A DNA stretch of 64,000 nucleotides, from NCBI GenBank assembly GCA_048263775.1, contig JBLXDU010000009.1, positions 62,001-126,000 of the forward strand. Direction: 5' to 3'. Positions 16,666 through 25,339 of the stretch are shown here, piece by piece; within the stretch, counting starts at the first letter, position 1, and every line of letters begins with the position of its first letter. This stretch comes from UBA1479 sp048263775. GTDB lineage: Bacteria; Pseudomonadota; Alphaproteobacteria; Rhodospirillales; Casp-alpha2. The position numbers and the translations under genes were made by a program. Below the pieces are notes generated by a model. The model worked only from the letters and a program-made list of their open reading frames with translations, had not been told where the DNA came from and ran no database searches.

Positions 16666-18560
16666 GACGCCTCGTCCAGGGCTCCGTCGATGGTTTCCTG
16701 GGCGCTCAGCCATTGCTGTTCCGTTTTGGACAACTGGTCCTTGGCCTTCTTATGGGCGAGCTGCAGGTCCATCAGCTTGGCCGTCGGCCCGTTGTAGATT
16801 TCGGGATCGGCCATCTTGGCCTCCAGGGCGGATATCTCCTGGGTCAGCTTTTCCATCTTGCGCTCGGCATCGACGACCGATTTGCGCAGGGCCGCCGTTT
16901 CCTCGCGGCGGCGGGCGCGCTCGCGGCGCAGCTCTTTCTTGTCGATCACGGGCAGGCTGTCGCCGTCTTTGGCGGCGCGAATTTCGCGGCGGGCCTCGCG
17001 GCGCTGTTCCATCAGCAGCCCGGCATAGGCATCCAGGTCGCCCTCGAAGGGCTTGCAGGCGCCGTCGGCAACCAGCCACAGGCGGTCGCAAACAAGGTCG
17101 ATCAGATGCGAATCATGGGTCACCAGGACGATGGCGCCGTCGTATTCGTTCAACGCCTGGACCAGGGCCTCGCGAGCATCCACGTCCAGGTGGTTGGTCG
17201 GCTCATCCAGGAACAAGATATGCGGCGCCTCGGTACTCATCAGCGCGAACAGAAGCCGTGCCTTCTCGCCGCCGGACAGGACTTCGACCTTGCTGTTGGC
17301 AAGGTCGCCGGAAAATCCGAACCGGCCCAAGTGGGACCGCACCTTGGTCTCCGTCGCCATGGGCATGATCCGCGCCATGTGCTGGAACGGGGATTCATTC
17401 AGGTTCAATTCTTCCTGCTGGTGCTGGGCGAAATAGCCGATCTTCAGCTTGGACGACTTGACGATTTTGCCGGCCTGCGGTTTCAGGCGGTCGGCCAGCA
17501 TCTTGATCAGGGTCGATTTGCCGTTGCCGTTAGCGCCGATCAGGCCGATGCGGTCGTCCATGTCGATGCGCAGGTCCAGATTCTTCAGAATCGGTTCGGC
17601 GCCATAGCCGACGCTGACCTCGTCCATGGCGATCAGTGGCGGCGACAGGGGGGCGGGGTCGGGGAAGTTGAAGGTTGTCGTCTTGTCCTCGACGACCGAA
17701 GCGATGGGTTCCATGCGGGCCAGCATCTTCATGCGGCTTTGCGCCTGCTTGGCCTTGGTCGCCTTGGCCCGGAACCGGTCGACGAAGGATTGGATGCGGC
17801 GCTGTTCGGATAACTGCTTGGCCTGCAGTTTGACCTGTTGGGTCATGCGTTCGCGGCGCGTGCGCTCGAACCGGTCGTAATTACCGGCGTAGCGGGTCAG
17901 CTTCAATTCGGACAGATGGGCGATCTCGTCGACGACCTTGTTGAGCATCGTACGGTCATGGCTGATGACCAGCAGCGTACCGGGCCAGGATGCCAGATAG
18001 GTTTCCAGCCACATGGCGGCTTCCAGGTCCAGGTGGTTGGTCGGTTCGTCCAGCAACAGGAAATCGGGCCGCGAAAACAGCGTCGCCGCAAGTGCCACGC
18101 GCATCCGCCAGCCGCCGGAAAATTCGCTGCAGGCGCGGGCCTGGGCGGCTTCGTCGAAGCCGAGCCCGGACAGGATGCGGGCGGCACGGGCAGGGGCGGT
18201 CTGGGCATCGATATCGGCCAGGCGGTTGTGGATATCGGCGATGCGCATCGGGTCCTTCACCGTTTCGGCCTCGGCCAAAAGGGCGCTGCGTTCCGTATCG
18301 GCGGCTAGAACGGTGTCGAGCAAACTGGTCGCCCCCGAGGGCGCTTCCTGGGTGACCGTGCCGATGCGGGCACTGGGGCGCACGCGCACGGAACCTTCGT
18401 CGGGATGGGCGTCGCCCAGGATCATCCGGAACAAGGTCGTCTTGCCGGTCCCGTTGCGTCCGACAAGGCCCATCTTCCTGCCCTGGGGCAGATGCAATGT
18501 GGCCTTTTCGAACAGCACGCGGCCGCCCAGGCGAAAAGTCATGTCGTTTACATGCAGCAT
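16662..18560 (-). CDS. ABC-F family ATPase (ribosome-associated)
   Basis: 632 residues, two ABC domains without membrane segments. First Walker A GLVGRNGTGKTTLFRM near residue 36, second GLIGANGNGKSTLIKM near residue 340; signature motifs FSGGW and LSGGEKARL; linker of about 80 charged residues between them and a C-terminal coiled coil. The arrangement fits the YheS/Uup type of ABC-F proteins, which act on the ribosome rather than in transport. It leads an overlapping operon with a BtuF-like and an MFS gene. The two downstream genes share no obvious functional link with it. Confidence 0.93.
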   Translation of the reverse strand: MLHVNDMTFRLGGRVLFEKATLHLPQGRKMGLVGRNGTGKTTLFRMILGDAHPDEGSVRVRPSARIGTVTQEAPSGATSLLDTVLAADTERSALLAEAETVKDPMRIADIHNRLADIDAQTAPARAARILSGLGFDEAAQARACSEFSGGWRMRVALAATLFSRPDFLLLDEPTNHLDLEAAMWLETYLASWPGTLLVISHDRTMLNKVVDEIAHLSELKLTRYAGNYDRFERTRRERMTQQVKLQAKQLSEQRRIQSFVDRFRAKATKAKQAQSRMKMLARMEPIASVVEDKTTTFNFPDPAPLSPPLIAMDEVSVGYGAEPILKNLDLRIDMDDRIGLIGANGNGKSTLIKMLADRLKPQAGKIVKSSKLKIGYFAQHQQEELNLNESPFQHMARIMPMATETKVRSHLGRFGFSGDLANSKVEVLSGGEKARLLFALMSTEAPHILFLDEPTNHLDVDAREALVQALNEYDGAIVLVTHDSHLIDLVCDRLWLVADGACKPFEGDLDAYAGLLMEQRREARREIRAAKDGDSLPVIDKKELRRERARRREETAALRKSVVDAERKMEKLTQEISALEAKMADPEIYNGPTAKLMDLQLAHKKAKDQLSKTEQQWLSAQETIDGALDEAS

Positions 18561-19060
18561 AGGCGGGGTGATAGCACGGGCCGCGCGCGGTGGAAACGCC
18601 CCGTGACGGGGTCAGGCGGTGATTTGAAACAGGAGGGGCAAATAAAATGCCGGGCCGCGGTTGGTGGGGGGAGGAGGAGCCGCGACCCGGCACATGTACC
18701 GAAAGACATGACTATGGGGGGAGAGGAGGATCAGCCTTCCGGTACAAAATGAAACAGGCTCGGAAAATGTCGCTAATCTTGTGGAACGCGCCCCCGAATG
18801 CTCCTGCGTTCCTATACAGTAATTTCCGGTATATGAAGCGTTTCGTCAATAAGTCTAAAGGCTAGTGGATCAATGTGATGAAGTTGGTGGAATACAAGGA
18901 AAAGAGGCTACAAAAGTCTAAGTTCCGATACATTCTTAGGTTGATTTTCTGGAAATAAACGATGCGTCAGGTGGGGGTGGCGTCTCGTTCGATCGATTTA
19001 AAATCAATTCCCCGATCGCGCTTCCTTGAACAAATCGAAGTGCACGATTAAATCAAAGGC
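18561..19060. other. 500-base intergenic region with hairpins, no convincing gene
   Basis: Between the divergent ABC-F and oxyR genes. It holds an inverted repeat at 18649-18660/18680-18691 (11 of 12 pairs) enclosing a purine-only run, a second at 18783-18789/18806-18812 (GGAACGC and GCGTTCC), and an AT-rich end after 18880. A 72-codon plus-strand frame at 18647-18865 has no ribosome site and odd composition, so I do not call it. A non-coding RNA is possible but I recognise none. Confidence 0.5.
18992..19008. promoter_or_regulatory. Imperfect palindrome upstream of oxyR
   Basis: ATCGATTTAAAATCAAT is a near-palindrome (arms GATTT and AAATC) 53 bases before the oxyR start, in an AT-rich stretch. 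OxyR and other LysR proteins usually regulate their own gene from such a site. Assignment to OxyR is inference. Confidence 0.3.
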
Positions 19061-19981
19061 ATGAGCACCCGGCTTCCGACCCTTCGACAATTGCAATACC
19101 TCATCGCCGTTGCCGAGGATGGGCATTTCGGCCGGGCCGCCGAGCGCTGCTTCGTCACGCAGTCGACCCTCAGCGCCGGTATCCAGGAATTGGAAGCGAT
19201 CCTGGGAGTTACCGTTATTGAGCGTACCAAGCGTCGGGTTGCGGTGACGCCGTTGGGGCTGGAACTGGTCGCGCGTGCGCGCCGTGTCCTGGCCGAGGTC
19301 GAAGACATGACCGTGACTGCCAAGGCGAGCACGCGGCCGTTGACCGGACTGTTGCGCCTGGGGGCGATTCCCACGATCGGGCCTTACGTCCTGCCCAAGG
19401 TGTTACCGCCGCTCCGGGCGTCTTATTCCGAACTCCGCCTGTTCCTGCGCGAGGACCGCACCGCCCGCCTGGTCGATCAATTGGTCGGCGGCGAACTGGA
19501 TGCGGCGCTGATCGCGCTGCCTTATGACACGGCGGATCTGGAGCACATGGTCCTGGCCGACGATCCGTTCTGGCTGGCCGTGCCGCTGGGCCATCCTCTG
19601 GCGGAGGCCAAGGGGGAGGTGGCGCCCGATGTGCTGGATTCCGAGGATCTGTTGTTGCTGGAGGATGGCCATTGTCTGCGCGACCATGCGCTGGCCGCCT
19701 GTCGGCGCCAACCGGCCCCCGGCCGTTCCGGTGCCTTCCAGGCAACAAGTCTCTACACCCTGGTCGAACTGGTGGCGGGTGGATTCGGCACCACGCTGTT
19801 GCCCGGCGTGGCACTGCAATCGGATCATATCAAGGCCGCCGATGTCGTTCTTCGGCCGCTGGCCGGCGGCGTGGGGCGGCAAATCGCCCTGGTGTGGCGG
19901 CGCAATTCGGCCCGCCGGTCGGAATACAAGTTGTTGGGACAGTTCCTTAAAAATCAACTGTCTCCGGGCAAAGCCGACTAG
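19061..19981 (+). CDS. oxyR: Hydrogen peroxide-responsive LysR regulator OxyR
   Basis: 306 residues. N-terminal LysR helix-turn-helix (FGRAAERCFVTQSTLSAGIQ, about residues 23-42) and a substrate-binding-like domain. The redox pair of OxyR is present with the right spacing: C205 and C214 in the segment LLLLEDGHCLRDHALAAC, equivalent to C199 and C208 of the E. coli protein, which form a disulfide on oxidation by peroxide. ATG at 19061 gives the usual start MSTRLPTLRQLQYLIAVAED. No catalase or peroxidase gene is adjacent, so its targets lie elsewhere in the genome. Confidence 0.93.
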   Translation: MSTRLPTLRQLQYLIAVAEDGHFGRAAERCFVTQSTLSAGIQELEAILGVTVIERTKRRVAVTPLGLELVARARRVLAEVEDMTVTAKASTRPLTGLLRLGAIPTIGPYVLPKVLPPLRASYSELRLFLREDRTARLVDQLVGGELDAALIALPYDTADLEHMVLADDPFWLAVPLGHPLAEAKGEVAPDVLDSEDLLLLEDGHCLRDHALAACRRQPAPGRSGAFQATSLYTLVELVAGGFGTTLLPGVALQSDHIKAADVVLRPLAGGVGRQIALVWRRNSARRSEYKLLGQFLKNQLSPGKAD

Positions 19982-20190
19982 CCGGCTACCAAAGTACTGG
20001 AATACGTCGACCCTTTTCCTTGCATGGCGGGGCGGGAGGGACTATAACCCGCGCCGTTTCCGGAAAACCCTTGGGGCGGACCGGAATTTCGGATGCCGAA
20101 AACCCGGCCCAAGGATGCCGTGGACGGCCAGACAAAAAATTACCGACAACAGAAACCAGCCGAACGAACAACCATACAAGGGGATCGACC

Positions 20191-20613
20191 ATGGCTCTTG
20201 AGCGTACGCTCTCCATCATTAAACCCGATGCTACCCGCCGCAACCTGACCGGCAAGATCAACGCCCGGTTCGAGGAAGCGGGTCTGCGCATCGTCGCCCA
20301 GCGCCGCGTGCGCCTGACCAAGGAACAGGCGGAAGGCTTCTATGACGTGCACCGCGAACGGGCGTTCTTCAACGACCTCGTCGCCTTCATGACCTCGGGC
20401 CCCGTCGTGGTTCAGGTTCTCGAAGGGGACAATGCGGTCGTCCGCAACCGCGAGATCATGGGTGCGACCAACCCGGCCAACGCCGACGAGGGCACCATCC
20501 GCAAGGACTTCGCCGAAAGCATTGAGGCGAACTCGGTCCACGGTTCCGACTCGCCGGAAAATGCGGCCAAGGAAATCCGCTATTTCTTCGCGGAATTGGA
20601 AATCGTCGGCTAA
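20191..20613 (+). CDS. ndk: Nucleoside diphosphate kinase
   Basis: 140 residues, the normal length. It transfers the gamma phosphate between nucleoside triphosphates and diphosphates through a phospho-histidine. The start ERTLSIIKPDATRRNL, the HRERAFFNDL segment and the active-site NSVHGSD with H117 are intact. ATG at 20191 is preceded by AAGGGGATCGACC. Its stop codon shares two bases with the stop of purN on the other strand, so the two convergent genes overlap by four bases. Confidence 0.98.
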   Translation: MALERTLSIIKPDATRRNLTGKINARFEEAGLRIVAQRRVRLTKEQAEGFYDVHRERAFFNDLVAFMTSGPVVVQVLEGDNAVVRNREIMGATNPANADEGTIRKDFAESIEANSVHGSDSPENAAKEIRYFFAELEIVG

Positions 20614-21263
20614 CCCTTCGGGTTCAGCAACGCGCTTTCTTGAGCGACCGCGCCGGCAATGACGGCGCGGTCGTTTTCGTCTATGGAGACCCGGCCCTCG
20701 GCGACCAGGCGCACGGCCAGCGGATAGATATCGTGTTCGCGCGCCAGCACCCGGGCAGCCAGACTGTCCGGCGTGTCGTCGGGATGCACGGGCACCACGG
20801 CCTGTACGATGATCGGCCCTGTATCCATTTCCTTGCGCACGTAATGCACGGTGCAGCCGGCGAACCGGGCTCCCCGCGCCAGCACCCGTTCCTGTACGTC
20901 CAGGCCCTTGAAAGCCGGCAGCAACGACGGATGGATATTGATCATCCTGTCACGCCAATGGTCGACGAATTCATCGGACAGCAGGCGCATGAACCCGGCA
21001 AGACAGACCAACTCCGTTCCCGCCGCTTCCATGGCGGCCGTCATCTCGCGGTCGAAGGCCGCGCGGTCGGTGAATTCCTTGTGATCGATGACGCGGGTCG
21101 GGATACCGGCCTTGGCGGCGCGCTCCAGCCCCATCGCACCGGGCCGGTTGGACAGCACCAGAATGATCTCGGCGGGGAAGGCCGGATCGGCGGTCGCGTC
21201 GATCAGGGCCTGCAGGTTCGATCCCCGCCCGGAAATCATCACGGCGAGTTTCAGGCGGCTCAT
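20610..21263 (-). CDS. purN: Phosphoribosylglycinamide formyltransferase
   Basis: 217 residues. Third step of purine synthesis, transferring a formyl group from 10-formyl-tetrahydrofolate to GAR. The N-terminal AVMISGRGSNLQALID, the catalytic region MINIHPSLLPAFKG (Asn and His) and the later GCTVHYVRKEMDTGPII with its catalytic Asp are conserved. Its ATG overlaps the purM stop (ATGA), so the two enzymes, which act in steps 3 and 5, are translationally coupled. Confidence 0.97.
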   Translation of the reverse strand: MSRLKLAVMISGRGSNLQALIDATADPAFPAEIILVLSNRPGAMGLERAAKAGIPTRVIDHKEFTDRAAFDREMTAAMEAAGTELVCLAGFMRLLSDEFVDHWRDRMINIHPSLLPAFKGLDVQERVLARGARFAGCTVHYVRKEMDTGPIIVQAVVPVHPDDTPDSLAARVLAREHDIYPLAVRLVAEGRVSIDENDRAVIAGAVAQESALLNPKG

Positions 21264-22357
21264 GCCGCGCCCCAGGCCTCGTCCAGATTGCCGACGCGGA
21301 CATCCTCCGGTCCGTCGGTTTTGACGACCCGGCCGATGTTGAACACATCCTCGCCCGCACCCCGGAACAGGTCTTCCAGGCGCTGCGCCTGATCGGTATC
21401 GACGATCACGATCATGCCGACGCCGCAGTTGAAGGTGCGCAGCATTTCATGGGGCGTGATGCCGCCCGCCGTGCGCAGCCAGGTAAACACGGGCGGCAGG
21501 GGCCAGGCAGCGGCGTCCAGGTCGACACCCAGGCCGTCCGGCAGGACGCGGGGAATGTTTTCCAGCAATCCGCCGCCGGTGATATGGGCAAATGCCTTCA
21601 CGCCACCGTGGGTGGGGCCGGAGCGGATCGCCGCCAGGCAGGATTTCACGTAGATTCGCGTCGGCGTCAGCAGGGCATCAGCCAGGGTCACGCCATCCTG
21701 GAACGGGGCCGGGGCGGCGAAATCGACGCCCGCCCGCTCTGCCACCTTGCGGACCAGGGAGAATCCGTTGGAATGCACGCCAGAGGACGCCAGGGCCAGC
21801 ACCACATCGCCTTCGGCGACATCCTTGCCGGTCAATTCCTGACCGCGTTCGACGGCACCCACGGCGAAGCCCGCCAGGTCATAGTCTCCGGCCGCGTACA
21901 TGCCGGGCATTTCCGCCGTCTCACCACCGATCAGGGCGCAGCCGGCCTGCCGGCAACCGTCGGCGACGCCGGATACGATCACCGCCGCGGCTTCGGGCGC
22001 CAGCTTGCCGGTCGCGAAATAATCCAGGAAAAACAAGGGCTCCGCCCCCTGGACCACGAGATCGTTGACGCACATGGCGACAAGGTCGACGCCGACGCCG
22101 GCGTGGCTGTCCGCGTCGATGGCGATTTTCAGCTTGGTGCCGACACCGTCCGTGGCGGCGACCAGCACCGGGTCCTGATAGCCGGCGGCGCGTGGATCGA
22201 AGAATCCGCCGAATCCGCCGAGCCCGCCCATGACACCAGGGCGGTTCGTGGATTTGGCCATCGGGCCGATGGCGGTGACCAGCGCATTGCCGGCGTCGAT
22301 GTCGACGCCCGCGTCGCGGTAACTCAGGCCCGCGCCGTGTTTTTCCGTGTCGCTAAT
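21260..22357 (-). CDS. purM: Phosphoribosylformylglycinamidine cyclo-ligase, apparent ATT start
   Basis: 365 residues if translation begins at the ATT at 22357. It makes AIR from FGAM using ATP. The conserved PurM N-terminus (SYRDAGVDIDAGNALV) lies upstream of the first in-frame ATG at 22261, and between that ATG and the upstream in-frame TAG there is no ATG, GTG or TTG. ATT is preceded by GGAGGAAGGG at ideal spacing and yields MSDTEKHGAG before the conserved block; a CTG just before SYRD is the only other option. Downstream blocks GGLGGFGGFFD, LVAATDGVGTKLKIA and FFLDYFATG are intact. An ATG start at 22261 would remove about 32 conserved residues. Confidence 0.92.
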   Translation of the reverse strand: MSDTEKHGAGLSYRDAGVDIDAGNALVTAIGPMAKSTNRPGVMGGLGGFGGFFDPRAAGYQDPVLVAATDGVGTKLKIAIDADSHAGVGVDLVAMCVNDLVVQGAEPLFFLDYFATGKLAPEAAAVIVSGVADGCRQAGCALIGGETAEMPGMYAAGDYDLAGFAVGAVERGQELTGKDVAEGDVVLALASSGVHSNGFSLVRKVAERAGVDFAAPAPFQDGVTLADALLTPTRIYVKSCLAAIRSGPTHGGVKAFAHITGGGLLENIPRVLPDGLGVDLDAAAWPLPPVFTWLRTAGGITPHEMLRTFNCGVGMIVIVDTDQAQRLEDLFRGAGEDVFNIGRVVKTDGPEDVRVGNLDEAWGAA

Positions 22358-22437
22358 CCCTTCCTCCCTCGGTCGGGTGTGCTAGATTGTGCGCCGTCCG
22401 GGACCGGCCCAAAACGCGGGTGGGTCCGACGGTGTCG

Positions 22438-23610
22438 ATGGAGGCGAAGATACTTAATCCCCGGCGGTTTGCAACGCACGATTGGTGCCTTGGCGCGCGT
22501 GGCTGGGCTGCTCCGGCCGCGGTGCTCTGTCTTCTGCTGGCCGTGCTGGCGCCCCATGGCGCGCAGGCCCAGATCGCCAATCCCTATGAGGTCCAGGGCG
22601 TTACCGTCGACGTGACGGCCGAAACTGCGTCCGCCGCCCGGGCGCAGGCCCTGCGCGAAGGGCAGCAGCGGGCCATGACGATCCTTCTGGAACGCATGAC
22701 CCTGAAGTCCGATTATCCGCGCCTGCCCGCCCTGTCGCCCGAGGAAATCACCGAATACATGCAGGACTTTTCCGTCGCCGAGGAAAAGACCTCCGCCGTG
22801 CGCTATCTGGCCAAGTTGAACTACCGGTTCCGGCCGGGTGAGGTGCGCGAGCTGTTGCGCGCCTTCAACATTCCGTTCGCGGAAACACCGTCCAAGCCTG
22901 TGCTGGTTCTGCCGGTACTGCGCCGTGCCGGGGCGTTGCTGTTGTGGGACGATCCCAACCCCTGGCGCGCTGCCTGGCAGCAGCGCTCAAGCCAACTCAG
23001 TCTGGTGCCGACGGTCCTGCCGCTCGGCGATCTGGCCGACGTCGCGGCGATCGGCGTCGATCAGGTCGTGCAGGGTGATCAGCAGCGCCTGCAGGCCATG
23101 GCCAAGCGGTATGACGCGGGCAGCGTCGCCGTCGCCTTTGCCTCGATCCGCCATGATCCGGCGCGCTCGCTCTGGGTGCTTGACGTGACCTTGACCCGCT
23201 ACAACCTGACCATCGATCCGCAGACCACGGTCGTCACCTATGTTTCCGAATTCGGCGAGACTGCGGATTCCCTGCTGGCCCGCGCGGCCAAACTGGTCAC
23301 TTCTTTGATTGAAGACAATTGGAAGCGCGACAATCTTCTGTCGTCGTCTCATCAGGAAGCCATCGCCGTGCGTATCCCCATCACGGATCTGCGCGACTGG
23401 CTGGACATGAAAACCCGCGTTCATTCCGTCGCTGTCGTGCGCGAGACGGAACTGGTTCAACTGTCGCGGTCCGAGGCGCAGGTCATTCTGCATTACATCG
23501 GCGATATCGGTCAGTTGATCATCGCTCTGGAGCAGGCGGACCTTGCCTTGCGCGGTGAGGGTGACCAGTGGACGCTCGAGAAACTGAGCGGCCGGAAGAA
23601 AGCCGGATGA
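22438..23610 (+). CDS. DUF2066 domain-containing exported protein
   Basis: About 390 residues. After a basic stretch there is a hydrophobic segment (AVLCLLLAVLAPHGAQAQ) that looks like a signal peptide, then the DUF2066 domain from about residue 45 with NPYEVQGVTVDVTAE and the ARAQALREGQQRAMTILLERM helix. The function of the family is unknown. Starts at ATG 22438 or GTG 22432 are both possible; neither has a strong ribosome site. It diverges from purM across about 80 bases and its stop overlaps the next start (ATGA), forming an operon with the PerM-type permease and hdaA, an order common in alphaproteobacteria. Confidence 0.82.
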   Translation: MEAKILNPRRFATHDWCLGARGWAAPAAVLCLLLAVLAPHGAQAQIANPYEVQGVTVDVTAETASAARAQALREGQQRAMTILLERMTLKSDYPRLPALSPEEITEYMQDFSVAEEKTSAVRYLAKLNYRFRPGEVRELLRAFNIPFAETPSKPVLVLPVLRRAGALLLWDDPNPWRAAWQQRSSQLSLVPTVLPLGDLADVAAIGVDQVVQGDQQRLQAMAKRYDAGSVAVAFASIRHDPARSLWVLDVTLTRYNLTIDPQTTVVTYVSEFGETADSLLARAAKLVTSLIEDNWKRDNLLSSSHQEAIAVRIPITDLRDWLDMKTRVHSVAVVRETELVQLSRSEAQVILHYIGDIGQLIIALEQADLALRGEGDQWTLEKLSGRKKAG

Positions 23611-24686
23611 GCCGCGAAGCGCGCATGGCTTATTGGCTGATCGGCCTCATCGCCGCGGGGTTCCTGATTCACTTGCTGAGCGCCATCCTGCTGCCCTTCG
23701 TCGCGGGCATGGCGGTGGCGTATTTCCTGGATCCGGTCGCCGACCGGCTGGAAGCCAAGGGCCTGTCGCGGGCACTGGCGACGACCGTTATCACCATCGC
23801 GTTCTTCGCCGGCGTCATCGGCATCATCGCCGTGCTGCTGCCGCTGTTGCAGCATCAGGTGGTCGGTCTGGTCAAGCTGGCGCCGGAGGTATTCGCCCAT
23901 TTCCGCGCCTGGGTCGAACCGTTCCTGGCCGATCTGCAACTGCACTTGCCGGCTACCGACAGCCAGGATCTGCGCGATGCCGCCGGCAAGTACGGATCGA
24001 AAGTGATTCAATGGGTGACCAACCTGCTGGCGGAGATCTGGAGCGGCGGGCTCGCGTTTCTTAACGTCGTGTCCCTGGTCCTCATCACGCCCATCGTGTC
24101 GTTCTATCTGCTGCGGGAGTGGGACGAGATTGTCGCCTGGGTCGATTCTTATCTGCCGCGCGATGCGGCGCCGGAAATCCGTGAACAGGCCCGCCGGATC
24201 GATGAAACCATGGCCGGGTTCATCCGCGGCCAGGCCTGTGTGTGCCTGACGCTGGCGACGATCTACGGCATCGGGCTGACCATGGTCGGGCTGAATTCGG
24301 GATTGCTGGTCGGTGTTGCCGCCGGGGCCGTGTCCTTCATTCCCTATTTTGGCGCGGCGTCGGGCATGACCGTCGGTCTGGCCATCGCCTTCTTCCAGTT
24401 CGGGTTCGAAAATTGGGGGCCGATCGCCGCTGTGGCCGGTGTGTTCCTGCTTGGCCAGACTTTGGAAAGCTACGTGCTGACCCCGCGCTTCGTCGGCGAC
24501 CGGGTCGGCCTGCATCCCTTGTGGATCATCTTCGCCCTGATGGCGGGCGGGGCCTTGTTCGGCTTTACCGGCGTGCTGCTGGCCGTGCCGGCGGCGGCCG
24601 TCATCGGGGTGCTGATCCGCTATGCCCTCGGCCGCTACAAAAGAAGCGCGCTCTATAACCACGAGGCGGGAGGCGGCGGCACTTGA
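23607..24686 (+). CDS. AI-2E family transporter (PerM/YdiK type)
   Basis: 359 residues with about eight hydrophobic segments in the pattern of the AI-2E transporter family: two to three at the N-terminus (WLIGLIAAGFLIHLLSAI, ATTVITIAFFAGVIG), a hydrophilic middle region, then a cluster containing SFIPYFGAASGMTVG and the C-terminal VLLAVPAAAVIGVLI. The family includes E. coli TqsA and PerM; transport of AI-2 has been shown only for some members. The ATG overlaps the stop of the DUF2066 gene and the gene's own stop overlaps the TTG start of hdaA, so all three are coupled. Confidence 0.9.
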   Translation: MSREARMAYWLIGLIAAGFLIHLLSAILLPFVAGMAVAYFLDPVADRLEAKGLSRALATTVITIAFFAGVIGIIAVLLPLLQHQVVGLVKLAPEVFAHFRAWVEPFLADLQLHLPATDSQDLRDAAGKYGSKVIQWVTNLLAEIWSGGLAFLNVVSLVLITPIVSFYLLREWDEIVAWVDSYLPRDAAPEIREQARRIDETMAGFIRGQACVCLTLATIYGIGLTMVGLNSGLLVGVAAGAVSFIPYFGAASGMTVGLAIAFFQFGFENWGPIAAVAGVFLLGQTLESYVLTPRFVGDRVGLHPLWIIFALMAGGALFGFTGVLLAVPAAAVIGVLIRYALGRYKRSALYNHEAGGGGT

Positions 24687-25339
24687 CCGGTCCGCGTCAA
24701 ATCCCCATTCCCTTCGAGCACCGCCCGGCCCTGCAACGCGACGACTATCTGGTCACTCCTGCTAATGCCGAGGCCGTTGCCTGGATCGACCGCTGGCCCG
24801 ACTGGCCGGGGCCCCTGTTGGCCGTATGGGGGCCAGAGGGTTGCGGCAAAAGCCATCTTGCCCAGGTGTTCCTGGCACGTACCGGCGGGCGGCTTCTGAC
24901 AGTGCCCGACGCGGGCGTGGTCGAGGCCGGCGGCGCCTATGTCCTTGAAGACCTGGACCGCATCCCGTCCTTGGACGAGGAAGCCCTGTTCCACCTGTTT
25001 AACGCTCTGAAATCGGCGGAGGGTCGAATTTTGGTCACCGCCCGCGCGGCACCCGCCCGTTGGCCCCTCGCGCTGGCTGATCTGGCGTCGCGGCTGAAGG
25101 GATCGCCCGCGGTCGAGATCACGGCCCCCGACGACGCGCTTCTCGCGGCCTTGCTGGTCAAGCATTTCTCGGACCGGCAACTGCGCGTGGATGCGGAGGT
25201 CGTGGCCTACATGGTTCCGCGCATGGACCGCACCTTCCAGGCGGCGGCCGACCTAGTCGCCGCCATCGACGCCGAGGCGCTGGCGCGCAAGCGGGCGGTC
25301 ACTGTGCCGCTTGTGCGGAAGGTTCTTGAGGCGGAGTGA
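24683..25339 (+). CDS. hdaA: DnaA regulatory inactivator Hda-like ATPase
   Basis: 218 residues, a DnaA-related AAA+ protein lacking the DNA-binding domain. With the sliding clamp it stimulates ATP hydrolysis by DnaA and prevents re-initiation. The N-terminal QIPIPF (residues 6-11) resembles the clamp-binding motif of Hda; Walker A GPEGCGKSHLAQ follows near residue 50, and a Walker B-like YVLEDLDRI near residue 90. It starts at TTG 24683, overlapping the previous stop, with GGGAGGCGGCGG upstream. The last 41 bases overlap the convergent glycosyltransferase gene. Confidence 0.88.
   Translation: MTGPRQIPIPFEHRPALQRDDYLVTPANAEAVAWIDRWPDWPGPLLAVWGPEGCGKSHLAQVFLARTGGRLLTVPDAGVVEAGGAYVLEDLDRIPSLDEEALFHLFNALKSAEGRILVTARAAPARWPLALADLASRLKGSPAVEITAPDDALLAALLVKHFSDRQLRVDAEVVAYMVPRMDRTFQAAADLVAAIDAEALARKRAVTVPLVRKVLEAE

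Noticed and set aside
18783..18812. An EcfG-type general stress promoter (GGAAC and CGTT)
   Set aside because: The spacer is 19 bases, longer than the usual 16 to 18, and the sequence is better explained as an inverted repeat.
18647..18865. A 72-codon frame in the ABC-F/oxyR gap
   Set aside because: No ribosome site, Trp/Arg/Gly-rich start and a hairpin within it; no sign of a folded protein.
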